Positions 1 to 9,672 of a stretch of 64,000 nt of DNA are shown here, piece by piece. Positions within the stretch are counted from its first letter, which is position 1, and the number at the start of each line of letters is the position of its first letter. The notes under the pieces were generated by a model, which saw only the letters and a program-made list of their open reading frames with translations, was not told where the DNA came from and ran no database searches. This stretch comes from Lottiidibacillus patelloidae (lineage in GTDB: Bacteria > Bacillota > Bacilli > Bacillales > SA5d-4). Made by a program: the position numbers and the translations under genes. The DNA lies in contig NZ_NPIA01000001.1 of assembly GCF_002262935.1 (NCBI RefSeq), positions 62,001-126,000 of the forward strand, in the 5' to 3' direction.

Positions 1-1
1 C

Positions 2-61
2 GAACAAGCGATGGCACTAAGAAATGGAAAGTATACAAAAGTTGAAGTATTTTTGCGTTAA
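2..61 (+). CDS. C-terminal fragment of an unidentified protein
   Basis: An open frame enters from the left edge and ends at TAA 59-61, giving only 19 residues (EQAMALRNGKYTKVEVFLR). A hairpin terminator follows about 40 bases later, which supports a real gene end. The fragment is too short to name a family. Confidence 0.5.
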   Translation, partial: EQAMALRNGKYTKVEVFLR

Positions 62-99
62 AATTATCAAAGGGTTATTAATGCTTTGTTAAGACGATG

Positions 100-132
100 A
101 AAGGACGGTGCCTAATGGCTTCGTCCTTTTTT
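100..132 (+). terminator. Rho-independent terminator
   Basis: An 8-bp stem (AAAGGACG with CGTCCTTT) is followed by a run of T. It closes the gene that enters from the left edge. Confidence 0.75.
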
Positions 133-177
133 AATATATTGTGGTAAAATTAAGAAAACTTATAAAAGGTGATATTA

Positions 178-795
178 ATGTATATTCCTCCCCATTTTCA
201 AATCAAAGATAATGATATAGCCAATAGAATAATGAAAGAAAATAGTTTTGCCACAGTCATTTCAACGAAAGATGGTTTACCTGAAGCGACACAATTACCT
301 TTACTGCTAGATGCTGAAAATGAGTATTTATATGGTCATTTTGCTAGACCGAATTTGCAATGGAAGAATATTGAGAATGGGTTAGTTCTCGTCGTTTTCC
401 AAGGGCCTCATTGTTATATTTCGCCATCTTGGTATGAAACTAAGACGGCAGTTCCGACGTGGAATTATGTCTCTGTTCAAGTGACAGGCAAAGCTTATCT
501 TATTAATGACGAGCAAGAATTAACGTCTTATATGCGTCAGTTAGTGCAACAATATGAAGACATTGATAGTACGTATAAGCTGGAAGAAGTAGATGCTAAC
601 TATCTCAAAGGTCTAAATAAAGGTATCCAAGCTTTTAAAATTAAAATTAATAAAATAGAAGGAATTACAAAGCTAAGCCAGAATCACTCAAGTGAGAGAC
701 AAGCACTAGTCATTCAAAATCTCGAACAAAAAGAAGCGGAAAATGAACGTAAAATTGCAGCACTTATGAAAGACAATTTACATAAAGGAAACTAG
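178..795 (+). CDS. PaiB-like FMN-binding protein
   Basis: The 205-aa product matches the PaiB/FMN-binding split-barrel family: N-terminal MYIPPHF, then residues like HFARPNLQW and the conserved block GPHCYISPSWYE...VPTWNY around residues 80-105. PaiB in B. subtilis is described as a negative regulator of sporulation and protease genes; flavin binding is the more certain family trait. ATG 178 is chosen because AAAAGG at 164-168 is well spaced; an upstream GTG at 169 sits too close to it. Regulatory function here is inferred from family only. Confidence 0.8.
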   Translation: MYIPPHFQIKDNDIANRIMKENSFATVISTKDGLPEATQLPLLLDAENEYLYGHFARPNLQWKNIENGLVLVVFQGPHCYISPSWYETKTAVPTWNYVSVQVTGKAYLINDEQELTSYMRQLVQQYEDIDSTYKLEEVDANYLKGLNKGIQAFKIKINKIEGITKLSQNHSSERQALVIQNLEQKEAENERKIAALMKDNLHKGN

Positions 796-836
796 AGCTT
801 TGCTGAAGTATCTTCATTTAAGGAAGGGGAGAAATA

Positions 837-1154
837 ATGAATAACTATAGTTTATTTGGTAAAATAACTGCCAAAGATGGTGAGCAAGAAACACTATTAA
901 CAATTTTATTAGAGGCAGCAGAGGCAATGAAATCTGTAGAAGACTGTGAGATTTATGCAGTAAATACATCTACTGAAGACTCAAATAGTATCTTTGTGTA
1001 TGAGGTTTGGAAAGATGAACAAGCCCATCTTGCATCACTTCACCTTGAGGTAACACAAACATTAATTAAAAAAGCTAAACCAATCATTGCTGGTATGGAA
1101 AGGATTGTCACGCTTCAAGCAAAAGGTGGAAAAGGAATCTCGTCATCCATATAG
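837..1154 (+). CDS. Antibiotic biosynthesis monooxygenase (ABM) family protein
   Basis: The 105-aa protein has the ferredoxin-like ABM layout: a beta strand with FGKITAKDGEQETL, a central YAVNTSTEDSNSIFVYEVWKDEQAH block and a C-terminal helix. Family members are small cofactor-free monooxygenases or quinol/heme-modifying enzymes; the substrate cannot be told from sequence. AAGGGGAGAAATA precedes the ATG. It follows the PaiB-like gene by 41 bases and could be co-transcribed. Confidence 0.75.
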   Translation: MNNYSLFGKITAKDGEQETLLTILLEAAEAMKSVEDCEIYAVNTSTEDSNSIFVYEVWKDEQAHLASLHLEVTQTLIKKAKPIIAGMERIVTLQAKGGKGISSSI

Positions 1155-1223
1155 CCTACTCAAAAAGTACAAAATCAAATGAATCAAATTAGTGACTAAA
1201 TATAATTATAGGAGTGCATGAAG

Positions 1224-1658
1224 ATGAAAAACGTAACTAAAATGAAAATAGCCAAGCCAGCGATAGAAGTTTTTGAAGCATTAGTTGATCAAAATAAGAT
1301 CGGTAACTATTGGTTTTCTTCTAGTTCGGAAAGATGGGAAGAAGGAAAAACAATTACGCTAAAATATAATGAATATAATGCCGAAGGTCAAATGGAAGTA
1401 GTAGAAATAGAAATGAATAAAAAAATAGTGTTCAAATGGGGTCCAGCTGAAGAAGTACATACTGTAACAATTACACTCAATGAGACGGAACAGTCAAATA
1501 CTATTATTGAAGTTGTTGAAGACGGATTTATTGAAGAAGACGATAACTTACTGCTGAAAATGTTAGATAATAAAGAGGGCTGGGTTTACATGCTTACATG
1601 TTTAAAAGGTTACTTAGAAAATGGTATAAATAATTTAAGAGCAGATTTAGTTAAATAA
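1224..1658 (+). CDS. SRPBCC/AHSA1-like domain protein
   Basis: The 144-aa protein has the START-like ligand-binding fold signature: IAKPAIEVFEALVDQNKIGNYWF at the N terminus, FKWGP in the middle, and a C-terminal helix GWVYMLTCLKGYLENG. Such proteins bind hydrophobic ligands or act as AHSA1-like co-chaperone domains; the role here is unknown. ATG 1224 is preferred to ATG 1218 because GGAG at 1211-1214 is 9 bases from the former and only 3 from the latter. Confidence 0.75.
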   Translation: MKNVTKMKIAKPAIEVFEALVDQNKIGNYWFSSSSERWEEGKTITLKYNEYNAEGQMEVVEIEMNKKIVFKWGPAEEVHTVTITLNETEQSNTIIEVVEDGFIEEDDNLLLKMLDNKEGWVYMLTCLKGYLENGINNLRADLVK

Positions 1659-1702
1659 ATTCGAGAGATCAATTATGCTCTCTTTTTATTTGAGGTGAGT
1701 CA

Positions 1703-2200
1703 ATGATTGTTGGAGTGGTCTCAGATACACATATACCAAAGAGGGCGAAGAAGTTACCAAAAGTACTACTGGAAAGTTTTAAAAACGTTGATCTTATTAT
1801 TCATGCAGGCGACTGGCAAACGATGGACGTTTATCGCGAATTGTCAAAATTAGCCCCTGTTGTTGGGGTATCAGGCAATGTTGAAGATGGAGAAGTGTTG
1901 GCATTTTTTGAGAAGAAAAAGATAGTACAGCTAGGCGCATTTCGAGTTGGAGTTGTACATGGTGACGGCAAAGGCAAAACGACACTAAAGCGTGCATATG
2001 AAGCATTTGAAAATGAAAAAGTGGATGTTATTATTTTTGGGCATTCACATATTCCCTTATTAGAAGAACATAATGGTGTAATCCTGTTTAATCCTGGCTC
2101 AGCAACGGATAAAAGAAGGCAACAAAGATACTCTTATGGTTTAATTCAAGTAGACAGTAATTTGAAAATTGATCATGTTTATTATGATAGTAAAGAGTAA
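1703..2200 (+). CDS. YfcE/MJ0936-type metallophosphoesterase
   Basis: The 165-aa protein carries the calcineurin-like metal-binding motifs in order: SDTHIP (residues 7-12), HAGDW, SGNVE, VVHGDG and FGHSHIP near residue 115. Enzymes of this family are small phosphodiesterases that use two divalent metals. The length is typical. TGAGGTGA lies just upstream of the ATG. The physiological substrate is unknown. Confidence 0.85.
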   Translation: MIVGVVSDTHIPKRAKKLPKVLLESFKNVDLIIHAGDWQTMDVYRELSKLAPVVGVSGNVEDGEVLAFFEKKKIVQLGAFRVGVVHGDGKGKTTLKRAYEAFENEKVDVIIFGHSHIPLLEEHNGVILFNPGSATDKRRQQRYSYGLIQVDSNLKIDHVYYDSKE

Positions 2201-2274
2201 ATAAATTGAACGGTTTTCAATGAAGTATTGATGAAAAATAAACAATAATTACAGGTTAATAAATAGGAGTTTTT

Positions 2275-2826
2275 ATGGACAAAGTATTCTATCCAAGCAA
2301 AAGAATTAAAAATTCAGGGATAATATTATTTATTTTCTTTTTCTCGTTTTTCGTTATAAGTTTTTTTGTGATAAAAGAGACCTTCTGGATAGCATTCTCT
2401 GGAGTTTATACTCTGTATCAACTAATCGTGTTATATCAGATAATGAACAATCAGCTTTTTGTTAAAATTAATGATCGGGCAATAACGGTATCTTCACTAC
2501 CTCTGTTATTTATTAAACAGAATCGAGTCAAATGGGAAGAAATATCAGAATTTAATTATTCATTAAATAAAGGAATTGTATTGTTAACAATACACAGGCG
2601 TCACGGAAAAAAAGTGCTTATTAATGGCTATAATGATATGAAATTCCATACAGCATTTTTATCTAATCTTTCAAATGATAAAGGTCAAATTAGACAAACT
2701 ATTGATGAGTTAAATAATTTATTGATTGAAGAACAAAAACGAGTAAAGAAAAAATTATATTTATCAGCCTTGCTAATAGTAATACCAATATTAGTTCTTA
2801 TCATTTCTATCGTATTTTTCGTGTAA
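2275..2826 (+). CDS. Hypothetical membrane protein
   Basis: The 183-aa product has two hydrophobic helices near residues 13-35 and 38-58, a charged cytoplasmic middle of about 100 residues, and a C-terminal helix near 160-182. The middle region (VKWEEISEFNYS...VLLTIHRRHGKKVLINGY) looks like a PH-type beta domain, as in many small Bacillus membrane proteins, but I cannot name the family. AGGAG precedes the ATG and a strong terminator follows at 2857. Confidence 0.65.
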   Translation: MDKVFYPSKRIKNSGIILFIFFFSFFVISFFVIKETFWIAFSGVYTLYQLIVLYQIMNNQLFVKINDRAITVSSLPLLFIKQNRVKWEEISEFNYSLNKGIVLLTIHRRHGKKVLINGYNDMKFHTAFLSNLSNDKGQIRQTIDELNNLLIEEQKRVKKKLYLSALLIVIPILVLIISIVFFV

Positions 2827-2856
2827 AGAGTTTGCACTTAAAAATAAAAGAAAAGA

Positions 2857-2892
2857 TAAAAAAACGATTACTTTTGCAGTAATCGTTTTTTT
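2857..2892 (+). terminator. Rho-independent terminator
   Basis: AAAAAACGATTACT pairs with AGTAATCGTTTTTT across a short loop, ending in a T run. It closes the membrane protein gene at 2275-2826. Confidence 0.85.
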
Positions 2893-2915
2893 AATTCAGT
2901 AAGAAACTAACATCC

Positions 2916-2943
2916 TTGACAGCTTATAAAACCTTCGTAATAA
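2916..2943 (+). promoter_or_regulatory. Candidate sigma-A promoter for the SulP-UspA operon
   Basis: TTGACA at 2916-2921 and TAATAA at 2938-2943 are separated by 16 bases. It lies about 160 bases before the SulP start, so the leader would be long. Sequence match only. Confidence 0.45.
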
Positions 2944-3100
2944 AACATATAAATAATTGATAACATATGACAAGATGGAAGCAGCACTTGAAAAAGACAT
3001 TTTATAATATTAGAAAAAAAGCAAGCTCTCGCCTGTTTTTTTCGTTTTTTCATGTAAATGATAAAAACCGCTCATACTACAACAGAAAGGGGGATCAGAC

Positions 3101-4549
3101 TTGGAGAAAATATCGTACAGGCAATCATGGTTTGGAAATATTAAAGGAGATATTCTCTCAGGTATTGTCGTCGCTTTAGCACTAATTCCTGAAGCTATAG
3201 CCTTTTCAATCATTGCTGGTGTTGACCCGATGGTTGGGTTATACGCATCATTCACGATTGCTGTAACCATTGCCTTTTTAGGTGGAAGGCCGGGAATGAT
3301 CTCTGCTGCAACTGGTGCAATGGCACTCTTATTTGTGAACTTAGTCGCTGACCATGGCGTTCAATATTTACTAGCAGCCACAGTCCTAACAGGAGTACTC
3401 CAAATTCTTTTTGGCGTTTTTAAATTAGCGAGATATATGAAGTTTATCCCAAGATCTGTGATGGTTGGTTTTGTGAACGCCTTAGCAATTCTTATATTCA
3501 CAGCGCAATTGCAACATTTCGTGAACGAGAAGTCGATTATTTTTACATTAGTTGCCGTCACACTCGTTATTATTTATCTATTTCCTTATATTACAAAAGC
3601 CGTTCCCTCGACGTTAGTGGCAATTGTCGTTATTACAGCATTATCTATCTTTTTGAATTATGGTGTGAGGACTGTTGGCGATATGGGGGCTATCAAACAA
3701 TCTCTTCCGGATTTTTTATTGCCGAATATCCCATTAACGTTTGAAACATTAATGATTATTCTGCCATACTCTCTAGCCTTAGCAGTTGTAGGGCTCCTCG
3801 AATCACTATTAACAGCGACTATTGTTGATGATATGACTGATTCAGGAAGTGATAAGAATATGGAGTCTCGAGGGCAAGGAATTGCTAATATAATAACTGG
3901 TTTCTTTGGTGGTATGGCTGGATGTGCAATGATTGGTCAGTCTGTTATTAATGTGAAATCTGGTGGGAGAGGGAGACTATCTGCGTTAGTTGCTGGGGTA
4001 TTTCTGATGTTTCTCATCGTTGTGTTAGGAGACATTGTCGTACAAATCCCAATGGCAGCCTTAGCTGGAGTAATGATTATGGTTTCAATTAGTACCTTTG
4101 ATTGGAACTCACTCCGAACATTACATATCGTTCCAAGAAGCGATGCAGTTGTGATGGTTGTCACAGTATTAGCAGTTGTTTTGACGCATAATTTAGCTAT
4201 CGGAGTTTTCACTGGAATTATCTTAAGTGCAATCTTCTTTGTTTCTAAAATTTCGAAGTTGCGTGTAAAAAGTCATCGAAGTGGGAATAAACGAATATAC
4301 AACATTAATGGTGAACTCTTCTTTGCTTCCGTCACAGAGCTTTTCTCGATGTTTAATTACTCAGAAGAACTTGAGTCTGTTGAAATTGATTTAAGTCGCT
4401 CACACATATGGGATGATTCAGCGGTAGCAGCAATCGATAAGATTGTCGCAAAATTTGAAGCGAATGCAATAACGGTGAAAGTTACGGGTCTAAACGAAGA
4501 TAGTTCAGAACTTGTAGACAAGTTAGCAAATAAACTTGGTGCGCATTAA
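3101..4549 (+). CDS. SulP family anion transporter with STAS domain
   Basis: The 482-aa product has the SulP core: [24 protein letters not shown] at the N terminus, about 10-12 membrane segments, [16 protein letters not shown] near residue 230, and a C-terminal STAS domain (from about residue 385, with [16 protein letters not shown]). SulP proteins move sulfate, bicarbonate or dicarboxylates, usually with Na+ or H+; the substrate cannot be assigned. The start is TTG 3101, 8 bases after AAGGGGG. A UspA gene follows by 18 bases, so the two are probably one operon. A close paralogue lies at 30816-32288 on the other strand. Confidence 0.88.
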   Translation: MEKISYRQSWFGNIKGDILSGIVVALALIPEAIAFSIIAGVDPMVGLYASFTIAVTIAFLGGRPGMISAATGAMALLFVNLVADHGVQYLLAATVLTGVLQILFGVFKLARYMKFIPRSVMVGFVNALAILIFTAQLQHFVNEKSIIFTLVAVTLVIIYLFPYITKAVPSTLVAIVVITALSIFLNYGVRTVGDMGAIKQSLPDFLLPNIPLTFETLMIILPYSLALAVVGLLESLLTATIVDDMTDSGSDKNMESRGQGIANIITGFFGGMAGCAMIGQSVINVKSGGRGRLSALVAGVFLMFLIVVLGDIVVQIPMAALAGVMIMVSISTFDWNSLRTLHIVPRSDAVVMVVTVLAVVLTHNLAIGVFTGIILSAIFFVSKISKLRVKSHRSGNKRIYNINGELFFASVTELFSMFNYSEELESVEIDLSRSHIWDDSAVAAIDKIVAKFEANAITVKVTGLNEDSSELVDKLANKLGAH

Positions 4550-4567
4550 TTAAAGGTGGTAATTGTC

Positions 4568-4987
4568 ATGTACAAAAAAATATTATTAGCAACGGACGGA
4601 TCAGACCACGCAAAAAGAGCTGCTGAAAATGCAATTCATATCACAACATGTAGTGAGGGTGCTGAAATTACAATTGTTTATGCAGTTGCTCCTGATAAAG
4701 CAAAGTCAGATGTGTTAGCAAATTGGAATGCTTCAGAAATTAATGATGTTCGTAGAGAAAGAGTAAGTGATGTAGAAAACAAAGCGAGAGAAGCTGGGGT
4801 AAAGTACGAAGTGAAAATTTTACACGGTGAGCCTGGACCGACAATAGTTGACTATGCTAATAAAAATACTTTCGATATAGTTGTAATCGGAAGTCGAGGA
4901 TTGAATGGGTTGCAAGAACTAGTGTTAGGTAGTGTAAGTCATAAAGTGGCAAAGCGAGCAAATTGTCCAGTTTTAATTGTGAAATAA
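4568..4987 (+). CDS. Universal stress protein, UspA family
   Basis: The 139-aa protein starts MYKKILLATDGSDHAKRAA and ends with the ATP-binding signature VIGSRGLNGLQELVLGSVSHKVAKRANCPVLIVK, including the G-2X-G-9X-G(S/T) motif. It probably binds ATP and modulates its neighbour, as UspA genes beside SulP genes suggest. ATG 4568 is preferred over GTG 4556 because AAAGGTGG ends at about 4559. Confidence 0.88.
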   Translation: MYKKILLATDGSDHAKRAAENAIHITTCSEGAEITIVYAVAPDKAKSDVLANWNASEINDVRRERVSDVENKAREAGVKYEVKILHGEPGPTIVDYANKNTFDIVVIGSRGLNGLQELVLGSVSHKVAKRANCPVLIVK

Positions 4988-4991
4988 AGTT

Positions 4992-5036
4992 TAAATGGGA
5001 ACAGCAATAGAATGTTCCCATTTCTACATTTTTTTA
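4992..5036 (+). terminator. Terminator after the SulP-UspA operon
   Basis: AAATGGGAACA pairs with TGTTCCCATTT around a 9-base loop, followed by an imperfect T-rich tract. It separates the operon from the convergent gene at 5074. Confidence 0.65.
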
Positions 5037-5073
5037 TATTAATGGTACCTCCCTACCCTCAATATGTTTTCTT

Positions 5074-5619
5074 TTAGGTTTTATTTTTTTCCAGGAAGTA
5101 ATATACAAATACTCTAAAAATGATTGGCAAAACAATATAAATTGGTAGGGAATAATAGTAATGCCAGTTTATGGGCTTGTATATTCCTGTATAATCCAAA
5201 AATGGTTCTGCAATAAAAGCAGCGATAACACCTATTACAACATTACCTAGAATAAAGTGTTTCCATTTAGTGAAATAGTGATAAACAATCATATATCCAA
5301 CTGGAATAAGAGTAAAATTATAAGGGTTTAATCCACGATTCGTTTGTACTAATTGGTAGGGATACGCCCATGTCCCAGTCATCACACCAATTTCGTCTAA
5401 TTGACTTGATAGAAGTCCAATTAATAGTCCATAAGATAAAACTTCAGCTTTTTTTTCTTTAGGAATTACTTTATACCAAATAATCCATGGAACGATAAAC
5501 ATCAATAACAATCCCCACCACTGTAATGAGAAAAGATCATGACCTTTCCAGTATTCAAATCTTAAATGATGTAATTCCTTTTGCACATCAATAACATTCT
5601 CAAATGAAGGGTACGACAT
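5074..5619 (-). CDS. CBO0543-like multi-spanning membrane protein
   Basis: The 181-aa product has about six hydrophobic segments and an aromatic-rich C-terminal signature (E..LDYTGIYKPINWHYYYSLPIYI). It resembles the uncharacterised CBO0543 family found in spore-forming Firmicutes. AGGAT lies before the ATG. At least three relatives sit elsewhere in this window (24260, 34396, 36553). No function is known. Confidence 0.7.
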   Translation of the reverse strand: MSYPSFENVIDVQKELHHLRFEYWKGHDLFSLQWWGLLLMFIVPWIIWYKVIPKEKKAEVLSYGLLIGLLSSQLDEIGVMTGTWAYPYQLVQTNRGLNPYNFTLIPVGYMIVYHYFTKWKHFILGNVVIGVIAAFIAEPFLDYTGIYKPINWHYYYSLPIYIVLPIIFRVFVYYFLEKNKT

Positions 5620-5813
5620 CGTTTCATCCTAACGTAAGTACTTTTCTTCTTATTATTTATTTCAATTTTAATAATATGCAAAGAAGTCTGCTTATATATA
5701 AGTAGGTTTCTTCTAGTTCTCTATACTCTGAATGCACGTCAGCTATTACATAATTTAACTTGCATTGGGCAAATTAACCAAATAAAGAAGTGAGTAGCTT
5801 TGGGAGGGCTTGT

Positions 5814-7334
5814 ATGTTCTTTTCTAGAAAGAAACAGCAAAATCAAAGACAAATGCAAGCGACGGCATTAACTAAGAATCTAAATGAAAACTTAGAAATG
5901 TTAAAATCTGAGTTTAATTATCCAAAGAATAAAGACTTTTATATAAAAGAGATTTTTATCGCATCGCTTCAAAAAAAAGGGTATTTACTATATATAAATG
6001 GAACTGTTGATGTAAAAAGCATGGAACAACTAGTCATTCGCCCACTAATAAATAGTCAAATTAAAGATAAGAATGAAGATGATTATCCTTTTTTGTTACA
6101 TCACGTATTAACGACTGTTAGTGGAGAAGAAGTTCAAGCGATTTCTTCAATCGTAAATGATCTCTTATCAGGACATACGATAATCATCATCGAAGGAGAA
6201 GCAAGTGCACTAACGATAAGTACCGAAGGATTCGAAACAAGACAAATTGAAAAACCAGCAAATGAAACAGTAATAAAAGGTCCGAAAGAATCATTTACAG
6301 AATCAGCGAGCAAAAATTTATCGTTAATAAGAAAGCAATTAAAAAATAAAGACTTAGTTACAGAGTTTGTCCAAGTAGGAAAAACTGATAAGCAAAAAGT
6401 TTCATTGATGTATGTACAGTCAATCGCAGATGATGACTTAGTCAACCGTGTCAAAAAGCGAGTGGAAGAAATTGAAGCGGATGCCATTCCTGAATTAAGC
6501 TTTATCGAACAGCATATTGAAGAGCGGCCATATTCACTAGTCCCTTCATGTTTAATGACGGAAAGACCTGATAGGGCTGCTTCATTTTTACGGGAAGGGC
6601 ACGTCATAATCTTATATGGACCATCTCCATATGCATTGGTTACCCCGATTACCTTTTGGTCATTATTTCATACCGGTGAGGATTATTATGAGCGCTGGGC
6701 ATACGGGAACTTTATACGGTTAATTCGCCTCTTAGCTGTAATGGTTGCGCTTCTAACGCCAGCTATTTACATCGCGGCAACGAACTTTCATCCAGAGATG
6801 TTACCGACAGATTTACTTTTAGCCATTAGTGCAACCCGTGAGATGGTTCCTTTTCCAGCGATATTAGAAGTTCTAATTATGGAGTTAACATTTGAGTTAT
6901 TACGAGAAGCAGGTATTCGAATACCGACAGCAATTGGACCGACAATTGGAATAGTTGGTGCACTCATCTTAGGACAAGCAGCTGTAGACGCGAATGTCAT
7001 TAGTCCCATTATGGTTATTGTCGTTGCAATCACAGGTCTTGCGTCATTTGCGATACCGGAGATTGGCTTTAGTTATATCATTCGTATTTTAAGATTTGGC
7101 TTTTTAATTGCCGCAGCAGTTGTTGGTTTTTACGGAATAGCCTTGTTTATGGTCGTTTGCCTTGCTTACTTAGCGTCGATAAATACATTTGGAGTAGCAT
7201 TTTTATCACCACTTGCACCACATTACCCTTCTTCAAAGGACTTAATTATTCGACCACCAGTATGGAAGTTATGGTTAAGGCCGCAGAATATTCAACCAAA
7301 GAAGAGAAATCGCTCGAATAAACCTACCTCTTAA
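5814..7334 (+). CDS. Spore germination protein, GerA family (A subunit)
   Basis: The 506-aa product is a germinant receptor A subunit: a hydrophilic N-terminal region of about 270 residues with the family blocks LLSGHTIIIIEG and ERPYSLVPS...TERPDRAASFLREGHV, then five or six membrane segments containing PTAIGPTIGIVGALILGQAAVDA. It works in the spore inner membrane with the B and C subunits to sense germinants. ATG 5814 is chosen because GGGAGG at 5802-5807 is correctly spaced; GTG 5790 is less likely. First gene of a four-gene operon. Confidence 0.93.
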   Translation: MFFSRKKQQNQRQMQATALTKNLNENLEMLKSEFNYPKNKDFYIKEIFIASLQKKGYLLYINGTVDVKSMEQLVIRPLINSQIKDKNEDDYPFLLHHVLTTVSGEEVQAISSIVNDLLSGHTIIIIEGEASALTISTEGFETRQIEKPANETVIKGPKESFTESASKNLSLIRKQLKNKDLVTEFVQVGKTDKQKVSLMYVQSIADDDLVNRVKKRVEEIEADAIPELSFIEQHIEERPYSLVPSCLMTERPDRAASFLREGHVIILYGPSPYALVTPITFWSLFHTGEDYYERWAYGNFIRLIRLLAVMVALLTPAIYIAATNFHPEMLPTDLLLAISATREMVPFPAILEVLIMELTFELLREAGIRIPTAIGPTIGIVGALILGQAAVDANVISPIMVIVVAITGLASFAIPEIGFSYIIRILRFGFLIAAAVVGFYGIALFMVVCLAYLASINTFGVAFLSPLAPHYPSSKDLIIRPPVWKLWLRPQNIQPKKRNRSNKPTS

Positions 7335-7348
7335 TTAGGAGAATAATA

Positions 7349-8440
7349 ATGAAAAAATTGGATGGGAAATTAGGAACGAGAGAATTTGTTGCATTACTTT
7401 TATTGACAATATCTTTAAAAGTTACTGACTCTACACCTACAATCCTTTTAGGTAAAGGGGAGAATGCTAGCTGGATGCTTCCAATTATCTCAGCATCTAC
7501 TATTCTCATCCCATTTTTATTTTTATTGTCACTCTTAAAAAAATATAAAGATAAAAATATTGTGGAGATTGGCTACAGCTTAACTGGGAATATCTTCGGC
7601 TTTATTATTGGCATGACTCTATTTCTGATGATGTTTGTCGGAACAATTGCCAATAGTCGAAGCTATGTTGAGATCATTTCACCGATGTTTTTTACTACTA
7701 CGCCAGTACCTTTCCTTTATATCTTACTTTTGTTTGTTGGTTACTTTGTGGCGAATCGCGGGTTTGAAACAATTGGAAGAACAGCTTGGCTAATCGTTCC
7801 TTACATTTCTGTCGCATTAGCATTGCTCGTAATATTTGTTTGGACAGACCTTGACCCGATATTCTTATTTCCGATCGCAGGTCCAGGTCTTAAAGAGTTG
7901 GTTCTTAGTGGAGTCAAAAATACTACTATTTTTGGAGAGTTAATCCTTATTGGTGTCATATACCCATTTCTAAGAAGTTATAAAACCTTTAAAAATGGAG
8001 CATTGCTCTCCTTAATACTAACGACTATAACTTTAAGTTTATTTTTAGCAATTTATGTGATGGCATTTTCTTTTCCTCCTGCAAAGTTCATTGCTTTTCC
8101 ATTTCAAAATTTAACGCGTATGGCACAAGTTGGGGAAGCATTAGAGCATTCAGAATCTATTTATTTAGGATTTTGGGTGATGGCCTCGACCATTCATTTT
8201 GCCGTCTATTTGTATCTAGCAGCAGCACTTTTTGCTTACACTTTAAAATTAAAAGAGTTGGAGCCACTAATCTTACCAATAGCTGGGCTATGCTTTTTTG
8301 TTGGCATGATACCAGAAAACTACGTAGAAACAGTCTTTAAATTTAGGGAAGGGTATTTCAACATATATTCATTAATCTTTTTCTTTTTACCCATATTGTT
8401 ATGGAGTATTAGTCGCTGGAAAGGTAGGAATAGTGGATGA
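7349..8440 (+). CDS. Spore germination permease, GerB family (B subunit)
   Basis: The 363-aa product has about ten membrane helices and belongs to the GerAB/APC-like amino acid permease group: N-terminal LGTREFVALLLLTISLKVTDSTP, WLIVPYISVALALLVIF in the middle, and FPFQNLTRMAQVGEALEHSES near residue 250. In receptors of this type the B subunit holds the germinant-binding pocket. AGGAGAATAATA precedes the ATG; the stop overlaps the next start (ATGA). Confidence 0.92.
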   Translation: MKKLDGKLGTREFVALLLLTISLKVTDSTPTILLGKGENASWMLPIISASTILIPFLFLLSLLKKYKDKNIVEIGYSLTGNIFGFIIGMTLFLMMFVGTIANSRSYVEIISPMFFTTTPVPFLYILLLFVGYFVANRGFETIGRTAWLIVPYISVALALLVIFVWTDLDPIFLFPIAGPGLKELVLSGVKNTTIFGELILIGVIYPFLRSYKTFKNGALLSLILTTITLSLFLAIYVMAFSFPPAKFIAFPFQNLTRMAQVGEALEHSESIYLGFWVMASTIHFAVYLYLAAALFAYTLKLKELEPLILPIAGLCFFVGMIPENYVETVFKFREGYFNIYSLIFFFLPILLWSISRWKGRNSG

Positions 8441-9672
8441 ATAGGAAGTATCTTATTTTAGCTTTGCTACCGTTTCTATTATCAGGGTGTTGGGATAAGT
8501 TAGAATTAGAAGAGCAGGCATTTGTTGTTGTATTAGGTGTCGATCTTGCCGAAGATGAGGAGTTCATTGATGTAACTTTTCAAATGGCTAACCCACAAGT
8601 GGGGTCAACGACAAAAGCAACAGCGGAAAATGAAAAGCCGTCAGTGATATTAACGTTGCCTGCCACAGACATAATCAGTGCACGTGATACAGCCAATGCA
8701 CTAGTGACAAGAAAAATAAACCTTTCTCATTTGAAAACGATAATTATAAGTGAAGAATTAGCAAAAACAGATAAATTTGATAAAGTAGTTTCTTCGTCAA
8801 TACGTGATCGACAAATACGAAGAGAGATTAATATCATCGTAACTAAGGAGAAGGCAGCAGAATTTATTAATAACAACAAACCACAATTAGAAACAAGGCC
8901 ACATAAATACTTTGAATTCATGCAAAAAAGGTGGAGAGATACAGGATTAGTACCATATTCTACTTTCAACCGGTACTTTCAACGCAGTGAATCAACCAAT
9001 ACGCTTTTTATGGCGATTTTAGCAACGTCCAAAAAGCAAGAGCTAAAGTCAAAAGGATATGAAGATAATTATGAAGCAGGACAAATTAACGCAAGAGGTG
9101 GAGATCCGGTTCAAGTAATTGGTTCTGCAATATTAAAAGAAGGTAAGTTAATTGATACAATTACTGGTGAAGAAACGCGAATAGCTTTGTTGCTTCGAAA
9201 AGAATCGGAAGCAGATAATTGGTTAGCTACATATGAAGACCCCCTAAATGAGGGGTACCGTATAGCAGCACGATTAATAAAGGATAAAAAAACAAAAATT
9301 AACATCAATACTGACAAGAAGACGCCTGTCGTTGATGTTACTGTTCCAATTACGTTTCAAGTTGTCGCTATTCCTAGTCAAGAAAATTATGTCCTAGACT
9401 TAAAGAAGCAAAAGCTACTTAAAAAGTCCATTGCAAAAGCACTAGAGGAAAAGACAATGGAATTTGTGAAGAAAACAAAAGAAGAATATAAAGATGAACC
9501 ATTTTTATGGGGTTATGAAGTACAGAAAAACTTTACTACAAAGAAAGCATATGAGAAATACAATTGGAAAGAAAAATACTTACAAGCAGAAGTGAAAGTG
9601 AAATATGAAATTACTATTGAAGATTTCGGTAAGCAATTACGACCACATGAAAAAGAAGGTGGGGAAAATTGA
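8437..9672 (+). CDS. Spore germination lipoprotein, Ger(x)C family (C subunit)
   Basis: The 411-aa product starts with a lipoprotein signal peptide ending in LLSGC, so Cys18 should be diacylated and tether it to the outer face of the spore inner membrane. The family blocks GCWDKLELEEQAFVVVLGVDLAE and RDRQIRREINIIVTKEKAAEF are present. Its ATG overlaps the stop of the B-subunit gene, and its stop overlaps the TTG of the small gene that follows. Confidence 0.92.
   Translation: MNRKYLILALLPFLLSGCWDKLELEEQAFVVVLGVDLAEDEEFIDVTFQMANPQVGSTTKATAENEKPSVILTLPATDIISARDTANALVTRKINLSHLKTIIISEELAKTDKFDKVVSSSIRDRQIRREINIIVTKEKAAEFINNNKPQLETRPHKYFEFMQKRWRDTGLVPYSTFNRYFQRSESTNTLFMAILATSKKQELKSKGYEDNYEAGQINARGGDPVQVIGSAILKEGKLIDTITGEETRIALLLRKESEADNWLATYEDPLNEGYRIAARLIKDKKTKININTDKKTPVVDVTVPITFQVVAIPSQENYVLDLKKQKLLKKSIAKALEEKTMEFVKKTKEEYKDEPFLWGYEVQKNFTTKKAYEKYNWKEKYLQAEVKVKYEITIEDFGKQLRPHEKEGGEN

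Noticed and set aside
2967-3179. 70-codon plus frame overlapping the SulP start
   Set aside because: No ribosome binding site, low-complexity basic sequence, and overlap with a well-supported gene.
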